A DNA stretch of 36,708 nucleotides from Sphingomonas sp. UBA4766 (GTDB lineage Bacteria; Pseudomonadota; Alphaproteobacteria; Sphingomonadales; Sphingomonadaceae), in the NCBI GenBank assembly GCA_002403415.1, contig DHHS01000078.1, positions 1 to 36,708 of the forward strand, read 5' to 3'. The notes under the pieces are model-generated. The model was not told where the DNA came from. It saw only the letters and a list, made by a program, of their open reading frames with translations, and made no database searches. The translations under genes were made by a program, and so were the position numbers. Position 1 is the first letter of the stretch. The number at the start of each line of letters is the position of its first letter. This document shows positions 7,643 to 16,473 of the stretch, piece after piece.

Positions 7643-9415
7643 ATGGCAGCACCAATTCTCTCTTACGAAAATCTCGGGCTTGTGCAGGGGTCGGGCTGGT
7701 TGTTTCGCGGGCTCGACATCCATGTGGGCGCGCGCGACCGGCTGGCGCTGATCGGCCGTAATGGCGCGGGCAAGACGACACTGCTCAAGCTCATCGCAGG
7801 GGCGATTGACTGCGACGAGGGGCGGCGTACGATCGTGCCGGGGACCAAAGTGATCCTGCTCGAACAAGACCCCAGCGTCGCGGGCCACCCGACCTTGCGC
7901 GATTTCGTGATGGCGGGCGACGATGCGCCGCTCGCCCATGCGGCCGATGCGATTGCCGACCAACTTGGCATCGACCTGAACCGCGAAGCGGCGAGTGCCT
8001 CGGGGGGCGAGCGGCGACGCGCAGCGATTGTGCGGGCCCTGGCGCAGGGCCCGGACGTCATGCTGCTCGATGAACCGACCAACCATCTCGATATCGCCGC
8101 GATCGAATGGCTCGAAAACTGGCTCGCACGCTATAATGGCGCGTTTATCGCGATCAGCCATGACCGGACCTTCCTCACGCGGCTGACCCGGCAAACGCTG
8201 TGGCTCGACCGGGGGGCGATCCGCCGCGCCGAAATCGGCTTTGGCGGGTTCGAGGCATGGACGGAGCAAGTCTATGCCGAGGAAGCACGCAATGCCGAAC
8301 GGCTCGATGCCAAGCTGAAGATCGAGGAGCACTGGCTGCTACGCGGTGTGACGGGACGCAGGCGGCGCAATCAGGGGCGGCTTTCCAAGCTAAAGGAAAT
8401 GCGCGCCGAACGCGCGGCGATGCTGGGGCCACAGGGAGCCGCAAACCTCGCCATCGCATCCGACGACGCCAAGACCAAGGTCGTGATCGACGCGAAGGGC
8501 GTGACCAAGGCCTATGGCGATCGCACCATCATCCGCGACCTCAGCCTGCGGGTGACGCGCGGCGACCGGATTGGCATTGTCGGCAGGAATGGGGCGGGCA
8601 AGACGACGCTCATTCGTCTGCTGACCGGTGAGGTAGCCCCCGACACCGGCAGCGTGCGGCTCGCCAAGACGCTCGACGGCGTGGTGATTGACCAGCAGCG
8701 CAAGCTGATGGCGCCCGAAAAGACGATCCGCGATGTGCTGGCGGATGGCGGCGACTGGGTCGAAGTGCTGGGGGTAAAAAAGCATGTTGTCGGCTATCTC
8801 AAGGAATTCCTGTTCGACGGTAACATGGTCGACGCCAAGATCGGCACGCTGTCAGGTGGGGAGCGGTCGCGGCTGTTGCTCGCGCGCGAATTCGCGCGGC
8901 CGTCGAACCTGCTCGTGCTCGACGAGCCGACCAACGACCTCGATCTGGAAACGCTTGACCTGCTGCAGGAAGTGATCGGCGATTATGGCGGCACCGTGCT
9001 GATCGTCAGCCACGACCGCGACTTCCTCGACCGCACGGTGACGATGACGCTGGGGCTCGATGGGTCGGGGACGGTCGATGTCGTCGCGGGCGGCTATGCC
9101 GATTGGGAAGCCAAGCGGCGACCGGCGGCGGAAAAGAAGGTGGCCAAGGCGGCCGCCGTCGCACCGCCCCCGCCCGCCCCGAGCAAGACCAAGCTGACCT
9201 ACAAGGACCAGCGCGATTACGACCTGCTACCGGGCCGGATCGAGGCTCTGGACGCCGCAATTGCCCGCGACGAGGCGGCGTTGGCGGACCCGGGGCTGTA
9301 TACCAAGGACTTCGCGCGGTTCGAAGCACTGACCAAGGCGGTAGAGGCAGCGCGGGCAGAGAAGGATGCGGCGGAATTGCGCTGGCTGGAACTGGCGGAA
9401 ATGGTGGAGGGGTAA
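7643..9415 (+). CDS. uup: ABC-F family ATPase, Uup type
   Basis: A cytoplasmic protein of 590 residues with two ABC ATPase domains and no membrane segments. NBD1 has Walker A GRNGAGKTT (38-46), signature SASGGER (118-124) and LLDEPTNHLD (141-150). NBD2 has a second GRNGAGKTT (314-322), LSGGERSR (403-410) and LVLDEPTNDLD (424-434). The linker between them (about 200-265) is charged and helical. The C-terminal 70 residues after a Pro/Ala-rich hinge are predicted coiled coil, as in the Uup C-terminal domain. ABC-F proteins act on ribosomes or translation; Uup is also linked to precise excision and branched DNA. The NBD1 signature reads A-S-G-G rather than L-S-G-G. I start at 7643 because the alignment with the family begins there. 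Confidence 0.9.
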   Translation: MAAPILSYENLGLVQGSGWLFRGLDIHVGARDRLALIGRNGAGKTTLLKLIAGAIDCDEGRRTIVPGTKVILLEQDPSVAGHPTLRDFVMAGDDAPLAHAADAIADQLGIDLNREAASASGGERRRAAIVRALAQGPDVMLLDEPTNHLDIAAIEWLENWLARYNGAFIAISHDRTFLTRLTRQTLWLDRGAIRRAEIGFGGFEAWTEQVYAEEARNAERLDAKLKIEEHWLLRGVTGRRRRNQGRLSKLKEMRAERAAMLGPQGAANLAIASDDAKTKVVIDAKGVTKAYGDRTIIRDLSLRVTRGDRIGIVGRNGAGKTTLIRLLTGEVAPDTGSVRLAKTLDGVVIDQQRKLMAPEKTIRDVLADGGDWVEVLGVKKHVVGYLKEFLFDGNMVDAKIGTLSGGERSRLLLAREFARPSNLLVLDEPTNDLDLETLDLLQEVIGDYGGTVLIVSHDRDFLDRTVTMTLGLDGSGTVDVVAGGYADWEAKRRPAAEKKVAKAAAVAPPPPAPSKTKLTYKDQRDYDLLPGRIEALDAAIARDEAALADPGLYTKDFARFEALTKAVEAARAEKDAAELRWLELAEMVEG

Positions 9416-9489
9416 GGGCGGTTCAGCCAATTAGTTGTGCCCCCGGTACCAGGCCGGGATCAGGGTTGGGGAAGCGAGGAGCTAGCCTC

Positions 9490-11541
9490 TCACCCCTTCG
9501 CCAGCACCGCCGCCAGCGCCTTCGCCGGCACCCGGTCCGCAAACCCCGGATCGGCCAGCGCCGCAGCGATGTTCGCCTTGGCCGCACCCGCATCGCCCGA
9601 CTCCGCCAAAGCCTGCGCCAGATGCCAGCGCAAGCCGCCATGCCCCGGCGCAATCGCAACCGCCTTGCGCAACAGCTCCACCGCCTGCGCCGTGCCGCCA
9701 ATCTGATACGCGACCCAGCCATAGGCGTCGACCACCGCCGGGTTGAGCGGGGCAAGCGCATAGGCCGCGGCGGCATAGACTTGCGCAGCCTCCTCCTCGC
9801 CCGCGCCTGCATAGGCGAGCGCGAGTTCCGCCAGCAGCGCGGCGTCACGATTGCCGATGTCGGCCCGTAACCCCTCCAGCGTGTCGATCGCCGCATCCCA
9901 CTGCGCCCCGGCAATCTGCCAATGGCCGATCAGCCGACGCGCTGCGACATTACCCGGATGCTGCGCCAGGAACAGCGCAACCACCACCGCCGCCTTGTCG
10001 CGCTTGCCGGTCGCCTCCAGCGCCTCGACCGAGCGCAGCATGGTGGGTTCATCGAAACGCAGATTGGCCGCGCGCGCATAGGCCGCTGCCGCCTCATCAA
10101 ACCGCTTGAGCGTCATGAGGGTGTCGCCCAGCGCCAGTTGCGCCTGCGGCGCGCCGGGATAGGCGCGGGCGATGATTTGTGCCTGCCGCAGCGCCTCGGC
10201 CGTCATTCCCCGAAACAACAACCCGCGCACCAGATTGACGCGCGCCACCGGCGATCCCGGCGCATCGACGGCGGACTGTGCAAGCATGGCGAGATCGTCA
10301 TCGGTGCCGAATTGAAGGGCGGCCGCCTGCACCGGGATTGCCGAGCGGTCGAGGAAACGCGCCGCCCAGTCGCGCTCACCGGTTGCCTCCAGCGCGCGGC
10401 CAACCAGTTGGAGCGCATAGCTGTCCGCATCGCTCCGCAGCACCACCGGACGCAAGGCGGCAATCGCTCCGCGCGGGTCTCCCCCTTCAAGCAGGGCAGC
10501 CCCCAGCAAGCGGCGCGCGACCAGGTTCATCGGCGCCGCCGCCACCACCGCGCGCCATTTCCCAATCGCCTGCTGATAGCCTCCGGTGGCATAATCGAGC
10601 ACGCCCGCCAGCAGCAGCGGCCCCGGCCGCCCGTCAAGCGCACCGCCAGTACGTTGCAACAACGCGCGTGCGAGATCATTCTCGCCGGCGCGCGCGGCCA
10701 TCACCGCTTGCAGGTATAGCGCGTCGGCACTGCCCGGCCGCGCGGCGAGCGCCCGGCGGCTGGCGCGCAGCATGTCGCGGTTGCGCCCTGCATCGCCCAG
10801 CGTAGCCGCATACGCGATCAGCGTATCGTGCCGCCACGGATCAACCCGCAGTGCTTCCTCAAACCACGGGAGCGCGGCGACCAGCCCATATTGGCCGCGC
10901 ACCAGCTCTGCCCGCAGTGTGAGTGCATCAACGCGGCGGCGGTCCATCGACAGCGCGCGCGTCGCGGCATCAATCGCGCCGCCGACATCGCCGACCTGCT
11001 GGCGTACCCGGCCCAGTTCAACCCAGGCAGCAGCATCGCGCCCGCCCACCTCGCGCAGCAGATCGGTCAACACGATCTGCGCGGCGGGCAAGTCGCCCTG
11101 CGCCGCCAGCGCCCGCGCCGCTACGCGCAGCGCATAGCGGGCATAACGCGGGCCGGCCTTGCGCACTTCCTTTAGCGCGGCCTTGGCATCGCCCTGCAGC
11201 AGCAGCGCTTCTGCGCGCAACTGATGGGCGCGGCCCATGTCAAACCCGGCATCGCGTGCGCGGCCCAGCGCGGCTTGCGCGGCCAGCCCCTCGCCCAGCG
11301 CGAGATAGGTGCGGGCGAGCACGGCATGCGCCAGTGGCCATTTCGGATCACTACGGCTTGCTTTCAGGGCCCAGCTTCGCGCAGCGGTGGCATTGCCGCG
11401 TTCCAGCAGGGTGAGGCTGGTCGCGAGCTGTTGCCGGGCGGGTTCGCGGCCCCCCGCGGGCACGCGGGTCATCCACAGCGCCCCACCGCCCAGCGCAAGC
11501 ACAAGGGCGGATACCGCCGCGATCACGGGCATCTTACGCAT
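9490..11541 (-). CDS. prsT: PEP-CTERM/XrtA system TPR-repeat protein, PrsT-like
   Basis: A TPR protein of 683 residues anchored by an N-terminal hydrophobic segment (about 5-25) and otherwise probably periplasmic. Many 34-residue helical repeats with A-x-x-A-L and G-x-A-x-x-A-Y/F spacing run through the whole protein, for example ALNPAVVDAYGWVAYQIG near the C-terminus. It overlaps prsR by 8 bp at the end of the sugar transferase-prsK-prsR-prsT chain, which is the order I know for the exosortase A locus. Family members are usually near 900 residues, so this one is short, perhaps missing several repeats. Family knowledge links it to exopolysaccharide and PEP-CTERM protein systems; its exact role is not established. 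Confidence 0.82.
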   Translation of the reverse strand: MRKMPVIAAVSALVLALGGGALWMTRVPAGGREPARQQLATSLTLLERGNATAARSWALKASRSDPKWPLAHAVLARTYLALGEGLAAQAALGRARDAGFDMGRAHQLRAEALLLQGDAKAALKEVRKAGPRYARYALRVAARALAAQGDLPAAQIVLTDLLREVGGRDAAAWVELGRVRQQVGDVGGAIDAATRALSMDRRRVDALTLRAELVRGQYGLVAALPWFEEALRVDPWRHDTLIAYAATLGDAGRNRDMLRASRRALAARPGSADALYLQAVMAARAGENDLARALLQRTGGALDGRPGPLLLAGVLDYATGGYQQAIGKWRAVVAAAPMNLVARRLLGAALLEGGDPRGAIAALRPVVLRSDADSYALQLVGRALEATGERDWAARFLDRSAIPVQAAALQFGTDDDLAMLAQSAVDAPGSPVARVNLVRGLLFRGMTAEALRQAQIIARAYPGAPQAQLALGDTLMTLKRFDEAAAAYARAANLRFDEPTMLRSVEALEATGKRDKAAVVVALFLAQHPGNVAARRLIGHWQIAGAQWDAAIDTLEGLRADIGNRDAALLAELALAYAGAGEEEAAQVYAAAAYALAPLNPAVVDAYGWVAYQIGGTAQAVELLRKAVAIAPGHGGLRWHLAQALAESGDAGAAKANIAAALADPGFADRVPAKALAAVLAKG

Positions 11542-12883
11542 GGAGGTCGTAGCTCTTCAAAAGGTCGTAAAGCGTCGGGCGGCTGATCCCGAGCAGCTTT
11601 GCGGTGTTGCTGATATTGCCGTCGCTGCGGGCAAGCGCATGGGCGATGGCGGCCCGGTCGGCTGCTTCGCGCACCGCCTTCAGGTTAAGCGGCGCGGCGG
11701 GCGCGGCACCAGGCAGATCGAGGTCGGCGGCAAGGATATGCTTGCCCTCTGCCATGATGACCGCGCGTTTGATGCGATTTTCCAGCTCGCGGACATTGCC
11801 GGGCCAGCCCCATCCCTCAATCGCCGCACACGCCTCCGCCGACAACCCAACCACAGCGGAGTGCAGCGCCTTGGCATGCTTGGCAACGAAATGCCGCGCG
11901 AGCAGCACGGCGTCGCCCGGCCGCTCGGCCAGCGAGGGGATCCGCACGACAATCTCAGCGAGCCGGTAGTATAAGTCATCACGAAAGCGCCCATCGGCGA
12001 TCATTGCGTCAACATCCTGATGCGTTGCGCACACGATCCGGGTGTCCACCGCAATCGCGCGGCGGCCGCCGATCCGCTCGATCACCCGCTCCTGCAAAAA
12101 CCGCAGCAGCTTGACCTGAAGCGGGAGCGGAATGTCGCCCACTTCGTCGAGGAACAAGGTGCCGCCCTGTGCCTGTTCGATCTTGCCTTCGGTCGTCTTA
12201 ATAGCGCCCGTGAAAGCGCCCTTTTCATGGCCAAACAACTCGCTTTCGAGCAGAGTATCGGGAATGGCGGCGCAATTGATCGCAACGAAAGCGCGGTCGC
12301 GACGTGGGCTGATCTCGTGCAGGGCGCGCGCCAGCAATTCCTTGCCCGTCCCGCTTGCGCCCAGCAACATCACCGATACATCGGCGGCGGCCACCCTTTC
12401 GATCGTGCGAGTGACTTTGAGCATCTCGGGGCTGGCCGAAACAATACCGCCCAGCCCGGCCGCCACGCCCCCGCGCGCCGCCAGCCGCCGGTTCTCCGCC
12501 TCCAGCGCGTGGACGTGGAACGCGCGCGCCACGATCATGCCGAGTGCGTCAATGTCGATCGGCTTTTGGTAAAAGTCCCACGCGCCCGCGCTTATCGCCC
12601 GCAGCGCGCTCTCGCGCGCGCCATGGCCGGAGGCGACGATGACTTTGGTGTCGGGCTTCAACCGCAAAATCTCGGCCAGCGTCGCAAACCCCTCGCTCAC
12701 GCCATCGGGGTCAGGCGGCAGACCAAGGTCGAGCGTGACGACATCTGGCTCCTCGGCGCGCAGCACATCAATCGCCGAGCGACGGTCGGCGGCGACCAGC
12801 ACCTCATACCCCTCATAGGCCCAGCGCAATTGCCGTTGCAGGCCCAGATCATCTTCCACAATCAGCAGTTTGCGCGCTGTCAT
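11534..12883 (-). CDS. prsR: PEP-CTERM-box sigma-54 response regulator PrsR
   Basis: An NtrC-type transcription activator of 449 residues. The N-terminal receiver has the phospho-acceptor Asp at about 52 (VTLDLGLPPDPDG) and a Lys near 107. The AAA+ domain carries Walker A GASGTGKE (about 175-182), an intact GAFTGA loop (about 222-227) for contact with sigma-54, Walker B GTLFLDEVGD (about 241-250) and the arginine-finger region FRDDLYYRL. A Fis-type helix-turn-helix closes the protein (NISNTAKLLGISRPTLYDLL). It overlaps prsK by 4 bp and prsT by 8 bp. It should activate sigma-54 promoters of exopolysaccharide and PEP-CTERM genes after phosphorylation by PrsK. I found no convincing -24/-12 promoter in this window, so its targets probably lie elsewhere. 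Confidence 0.93.
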   Translation of the reverse strand: MTARKLLIVEDDLGLQRQLRWAYEGYEVLVAADRRSAIDVLRAEEPDVVTLDLGLPPDPDGVSEGFATLAEILRLKPDTKVIVASGHGARESALRAISAGAWDFYQKPIDIDALGMIVARAFHVHALEAENRRLAARGGVAAGLGGIVSASPEMLKVTRTIERVAAADVSVMLLGASGTGKELLARALHEISPRRDRAFVAINCAAIPDTLLESELFGHEKGAFTGAIKTTEGKIEQAQGGTLFLDEVGDIPLPLQVKLLRFLQERVIERIGGRRAIAVDTRIVCATHQDVDAMIADGRFRDDLYYRLAEIVVRIPSLAERPGDAVLLARHFVAKHAKALHSAVVGLSAEACAAIEGWGWPGNVRELENRIKRAVIMAEGKHILAADLDLPGAAPAAPLNLKAVREAADRAAIAHALARSDGNISNTAKLLGISRPTLYDLLKSYDLHA

Positions 12884-14919
12884 GCCGCCGCCTCCATCGC
12901 TTCCCCGATCGCGGCGGGAAGGGTGATGCGAAAGCGCGTGCCCGCCCCCTCGCGGCTGTCCACACTCACGCTGCCGCCCATCGCCATTGTCAGTTGCCGC
13001 GCCTCGAACGCGCCAAGGCCAAAGCCGCCGACTTTTGAGGAAACAAAGGGTTTGAACAATTGATCGCGCACAAACACAGCGCTCATGCCTGCACCCTGAT
13101 CGGTCACGTCGATGATGATATCGCTGCCCTCCGCACCCACACGGATCGAGACCGGATCGGCACTTGCGCTGGCATCGATCGCGTTTTGCAGCAGATGGTC
13201 GATCACTTGTTCCAGCCGCCCGGCATCAGCCATCGCGGTGCACGCCTTGTCTCCGCTTACGGTAATCGCGTGCTGCGCCCGGCGCCGCGCCGCCACACGC
13301 TGCACCAGCCGCAGCACGCCGACCGGGGCCATCGCCTCTGGCCGGGGCTGATGGTGTTGCGACAGCCGCGCGAGCAGATCATTCATCCGCGCCGCCGATT
13401 CTTTCAGCGTTGCGACCATGTCGGCGCGAAAATCGGGGTTGTCGGCATGGCGTTCGGCATTGCGCGCGACGAGGCTCAACTGGCTGACCAGATTTTTCAG
13501 GTCATGCATGATGAAGGCAAAGCGGCGGTTGAACTCGTCAAAACGCTGCGCCTCGGCAAGGGCATGTTGCGCGCGGGCCTCGGCCAGATAGCTTGCGACC
13601 TGACGCCCGGCGAGGCGTAGCAGATCGAGATCCTCCCAATCGGGTGCGCGGTTCACCGGCGGACGTGCGAGCAGGATCGCCCCAGTCAGCTTGCCGAAAT
13701 GAAGCAACGGCACGAGTACCCAGGCATCGGCCCGCGCCAGCATCCAGCCCGGGACGGCGGCGTGCTCGTCGGCATCGCAATCCCCTTCGCGCACGGCATC
13801 AAGGGCGACGATCCGCCCGGTCTCCTCGAGAAATGCGGGGAGCACCGCCTCGGTCGCGGGCGCCTCCCCCGTCCAGTTCCACGCCGCCCCCTGCCCCAGC
13901 CCCGCGCCATCGCGCACCAGCAGCAGCCCGGCGGTCGAATCGGTAAGGTCGGCGACCGCTTTGACAATGCGGACCTCTAGCGGGGCGGCGTCTTCCCCGG
14001 GCTGGCCCAAAGTGTCGGTAAAGCCGAGCCACGCCTCGCGATAATCATAACGGTGCGCGAACAAATGCTTGGCGAGCTTCACTCGCGTCCACGCGCGCAA
14101 CCACGGGGTCGACAAAATGCCAAACAGCGCGGCGGTACTGCCAAACACAAATGCGGTCTGCACGATCCGCGCCGACGGACCGCTGATCGTGGCGAGCAAA
14201 CTCGTCGCCAACGCCATCGCAATCACATACAGGCCGATCGCGGCCAGCGAGAGCGATTGATACGCGACCGTGCGCGAGAATTGCAGCCGCCAATCGCCAT
14301 TGCGGTGCACCGCCAGCGCAAAGACGGGCGCGAGCGACGCCATTGCCAGCCCACGCATCGCGATCAGCTCTACCGGCCAGCGCGCCTCAGCATAGCTTGC
14401 GGCATAAAGCGCCAGATCAACCAACCACATCATGGCAAGCGCAGCCACCACCAGCATAATGCCGCCCCGCGCACGGGGCACCACGGCGGTGTAGAGGTGA
14501 TGGACCAGCAGCAACGCGCTGACCGCGACCATCATTTGCAGCACGGTGCGCGCCGCGATCAACGCGGCTCCATCTGCGACCGGGAGCGCAGCCTGCACCA
14601 GCGCCAACGCGCCAGCGGCCAGGTCAATCGTCGCGACAACCCCATAGACGATCAGGATCGCGCCGCTTTCCGGGCCGTGCCGATCACGACGCACCAGCGC
14701 GAACATGAATGCGAACCACGCCAGATTGCGGAGCGCCTCCAGCAATTGCGCGGTCAGATCGGTCGCGCCAATCCCCGCCACCGCCAGCGCCCACAACGCC
14801 ATTGCGCCCAGCGCTAGCACAAACGCCATACGCGGCAGGGCGGCGGCGGCATGCCTGATCTGCGACAGCGCGAGCAGGCCGAACAGCAGCGCCGCCAGCG
14901 CGTGCCCCCAGAGGATCAC
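12880..14919 (-). CDS. prsK: XrtA/PEP-CTERM system histidine kinase PrsK
   Basis: A membrane sensor kinase of 679 residues. The first 275 residues hold about eight hydrophobic helices with very short loops, so the sensor is membrane-embedded rather than periplasmic. A GAF-like domain follows (about 300-450, with LVPLLHFGKLTGAILLARP). The phospho-acceptor motif IMHDLKNLVSQL puts His at about 472. The ATPase core has QVIDHLLQNAIDAS, VTDQGAGMS and GGFGLGAFEARQL. H-D-L-K-N is the NtrB-like box expected of kinases that pair with sigma-54 regulators, matching the adjacent PrsR. Both ends overlap their neighbours by 4 bp. The signal is unknown; co-translation with the sugar transferase suggests a link to envelope or lipid-carrier state (inference). 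Confidence 0.93.
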   Translation of the reverse strand: MILWGHALAALLFGLLALSQIRHAAAALPRMAFVLALGAMALWALAVAGIGATDLTAQLLEALRNLAWFAFMFALVRRDRHGPESGAILIVYGVVATIDLAAGALALVQAALPVADGAALIAARTVLQMMVAVSALLLVHHLYTAVVPRARGGIMLVVAALAMMWLVDLALYAASYAEARWPVELIAMRGLAMASLAPVFALAVHRNGDWRLQFSRTVAYQSLSLAAIGLYVIAMALATSLLATISGPSARIVQTAFVFGSTAALFGILSTPWLRAWTRVKLAKHLFAHRYDYREAWLGFTDTLGQPGEDAAPLEVRIVKAVADLTDSTAGLLLVRDGAGLGQGAAWNWTGEAPATEAVLPAFLEETGRIVALDAVREGDCDADEHAAVPGWMLARADAWVLVPLLHFGKLTGAILLARPPVNRAPDWEDLDLLRLAGRQVASYLAEARAQHALAEAQRFDEFNRRFAFIMHDLKNLVSQLSLVARNAERHADNPDFRADMVATLKESAARMNDLLARLSQHHQPRPEAMAPVGVLRLVQRVAARRRAQHAITVSGDKACTAMADAGRLEQVIDHLLQNAIDASASADPVSIRVGAEGSDIIIDVTDQGAGMSAVFVRDQLFKPFVSSKVGGFGLGAFEARQLTMAMGGSVSVDSREGAGTRFRITLPAAIGEAMEAAA

Positions 14920-16304
14920 CGCGCTCCCTCCGGCCAGAGCACGACCCGGATCGTCTGAATAAGGATCAAGAGGTCGAGGAAGGGCGAGTAATTCTTGGCG
15001 TAATAAAGATCATATTCCAGCTTTTGGCGCGCATCCTCGATCGACGCGCCGTAAGGGTAGTTGATCTGCGCCCAGCCGGTGATCCCCGGCTTCACCATAT
15101 GCCGTTCGGCATAATAGGGCAGCTTTTGCTCCAGATCCTCGACAAACTGCGGGCGTTCGGGGCGCGGGCCGACAAAGCTCATCTCGCCCTTCAGCACGCT
15201 CCACGCCTGCGGCAATTCGTCAATCCGAACCTTGCGGATGAAGCGACCGACGCGCGTGATGCGCGGATCGTCTTTTTCCGCCCACACCGCCTTGCCCGCC
15301 ACCTCTGCATCCTGGCGCATCGAGCGCAATTTGATGATGTCGAAGCCGACATTGTATAGTCCGACTCGACGCTGACGGTAAAATACCGGGCCCTTGCTCT
15401 CCAGCTTGATGGCGATGGCCGTCACCGCGATCACCGGCATCGTCAGTGCCAGCAGCACCAGACTTGCGGCAATGTCGAACAAGCGCTTGAACGCGCTCGA
15501 CAACATGCGCCCCGATGAAAAGCCGTCGGAAAAGATCAACCAGCTCGGATTGACGCTGTCGAGGTCGACCCGGCCTGTCTCCCGCTCCAGAAAGGTCGAG
15601 ATTTCATTAACATGAACGCCCGTCGTCTTGATCCGCAACAGATCCTTGAGCGGGAGCGAATTGCGCCGCTCCTCAAGTGCAAGCACCACTTCGCTGGCGT
15701 TAAGCAGCACAACATGATCGGCCAGATTGTAAATCGCGTCGCGCGCAATCGCTTCTGGGATCACGCGATTGGCCTCTGACATCGACACATAGCCGACTAC
15801 GACGAACGCTGATCCCGGCGTTTGCGACAGCATTTTCAGCCGCTGCGCCCGTGTGCCCGCGCCCAGCACAACGATGCGCCGCTTGAATGCCTGACTCCCC
15901 AACGTTTTGCCCAGCAAAATGCGCAACGCAATCAGCCCGACGATCGACAACCCCATCGCATAGAGCAGATTGGACCGCCAAAAGGTGAGTTCCGGCAGCA
16001 GGAAGAAAATCGTCGCCTGAAAAATGACCCCCAGCGACACCGCCACAATCAGCCGCGCGGTCGCAAAGCGCAGCGATTGCAAAGCACCCGCGCTATAAAC
16101 GCCGACCGCAATCATTGCCGTTTCCAGTGTTGCGACAAACACGGCAATCTGGGGAAGCCGCATGTAAACTGGCTCGACCAGCATCCCGATCTGGCCCGCA
16201 CGGATTACCCAGCCCATTTCGGCGGCCGTCGCCAGCACGATCAGGTCGAACAGGCCGAGCAGCAGCACCGCGTTGGGCACATAATGTTTGAACAGCCGGA
16301 TCAT
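14916..16304 (-). CDS. Polyprenyl-phosphate sugar-1-phosphate transferase (TIGR03013 type)
   Basis: An initiating glycosyltransferase of 462 residues that would move a sugar-1-phosphate from a nucleotide sugar onto undecaprenyl phosphate at the inner membrane, starting an exopolysaccharide repeat unit. N-terminal transmembrane helices lead to a Rossmann-like middle domain (VVLGAGTRAQRLKML), then one more membrane segment beginning at KRLFDIAASLVLLAL. The C-terminal catalytic domain is of the bacterial sugar transferase family: FYRQRRVGLYNVGFDIIKLR, RKVRIDELPQAWSVLKGEM, FVGPRPERP and VKPGITGWAQINY are all family signatures. It is the first gene of the chain ending in prsT and overlaps prsK by 4 bp. 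The arrangement matches the TIGR03013 branch of XrtA loci. Sugar specificity cannot be read from sequence. Confidence 0.92.
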   Translation of the reverse strand: MIRLFKHYVPNAVLLLGLFDLIVLATAAEMGWVIRAGQIGMLVEPVYMRLPQIAVFVATLETAMIAVGVYSAGALQSLRFATARLIVAVSLGVIFQATIFFLLPELTFWRSNLLYAMGLSIVGLIALRILLGKTLGSQAFKRRIVVLGAGTRAQRLKMLSQTPGSAFVVVGYVSMSEANRVIPEAIARDAIYNLADHVVLLNASEVVLALEERRNSLPLKDLLRIKTTGVHVNEISTFLERETGRVDLDSVNPSWLIFSDGFSSGRMLSSAFKRLFDIAASLVLLALTMPVIAVTAIAIKLESKGPVFYRQRRVGLYNVGFDIIKLRSMRQDAEVAGKAVWAEKDDPRITRVGRFIRKVRIDELPQAWSVLKGEMSFVGPRPERPQFVEDLEQKLPYYAERHMVKPGITGWAQINYPYGASIEDARQKLEYDLYYAKNYSPFLDLLILIQTIRVVLWPEGAR

Positions 16305-16473
16305 CGCGCAAATGCTCTAGCAGCACAGTTGTAAACAAATCCGACACAAACCGCGCCTATCGTATTTTTCTCGCGCCATTCTCGACTCCGGCGATTGCCC
16401 CCCGCTCGCCGCAACCCCGTTTGCTTTGCCTGTCCGCCACGCTAAGGCGCGCTGACTTGCCGGAGGGACATTG
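16305..16473. promoter_or_regulatory. Divergent control region of the prs operon and manC
   Basis: This 169-bp gap separates the leftward sugar transferase-prs operon from rightward manC and must hold promoters for both. The left third is notably A/T-richer (about 16320-16375, including GTTGTAAACAAATCC and CGTATTTTTCTCG), as expected of promoter DNA. I could not assign clean -35/-10 pairs, and no TGGCAC-N5-TTGC sigma-54 element is present on either strand. Confidence 0.5.

Noticed and set aside
9423..9914. Arg-rich frame over the 3' end of prsT
   Set aside because: Shadow frame of prsT; over a third Arg/Ala with no start signal.
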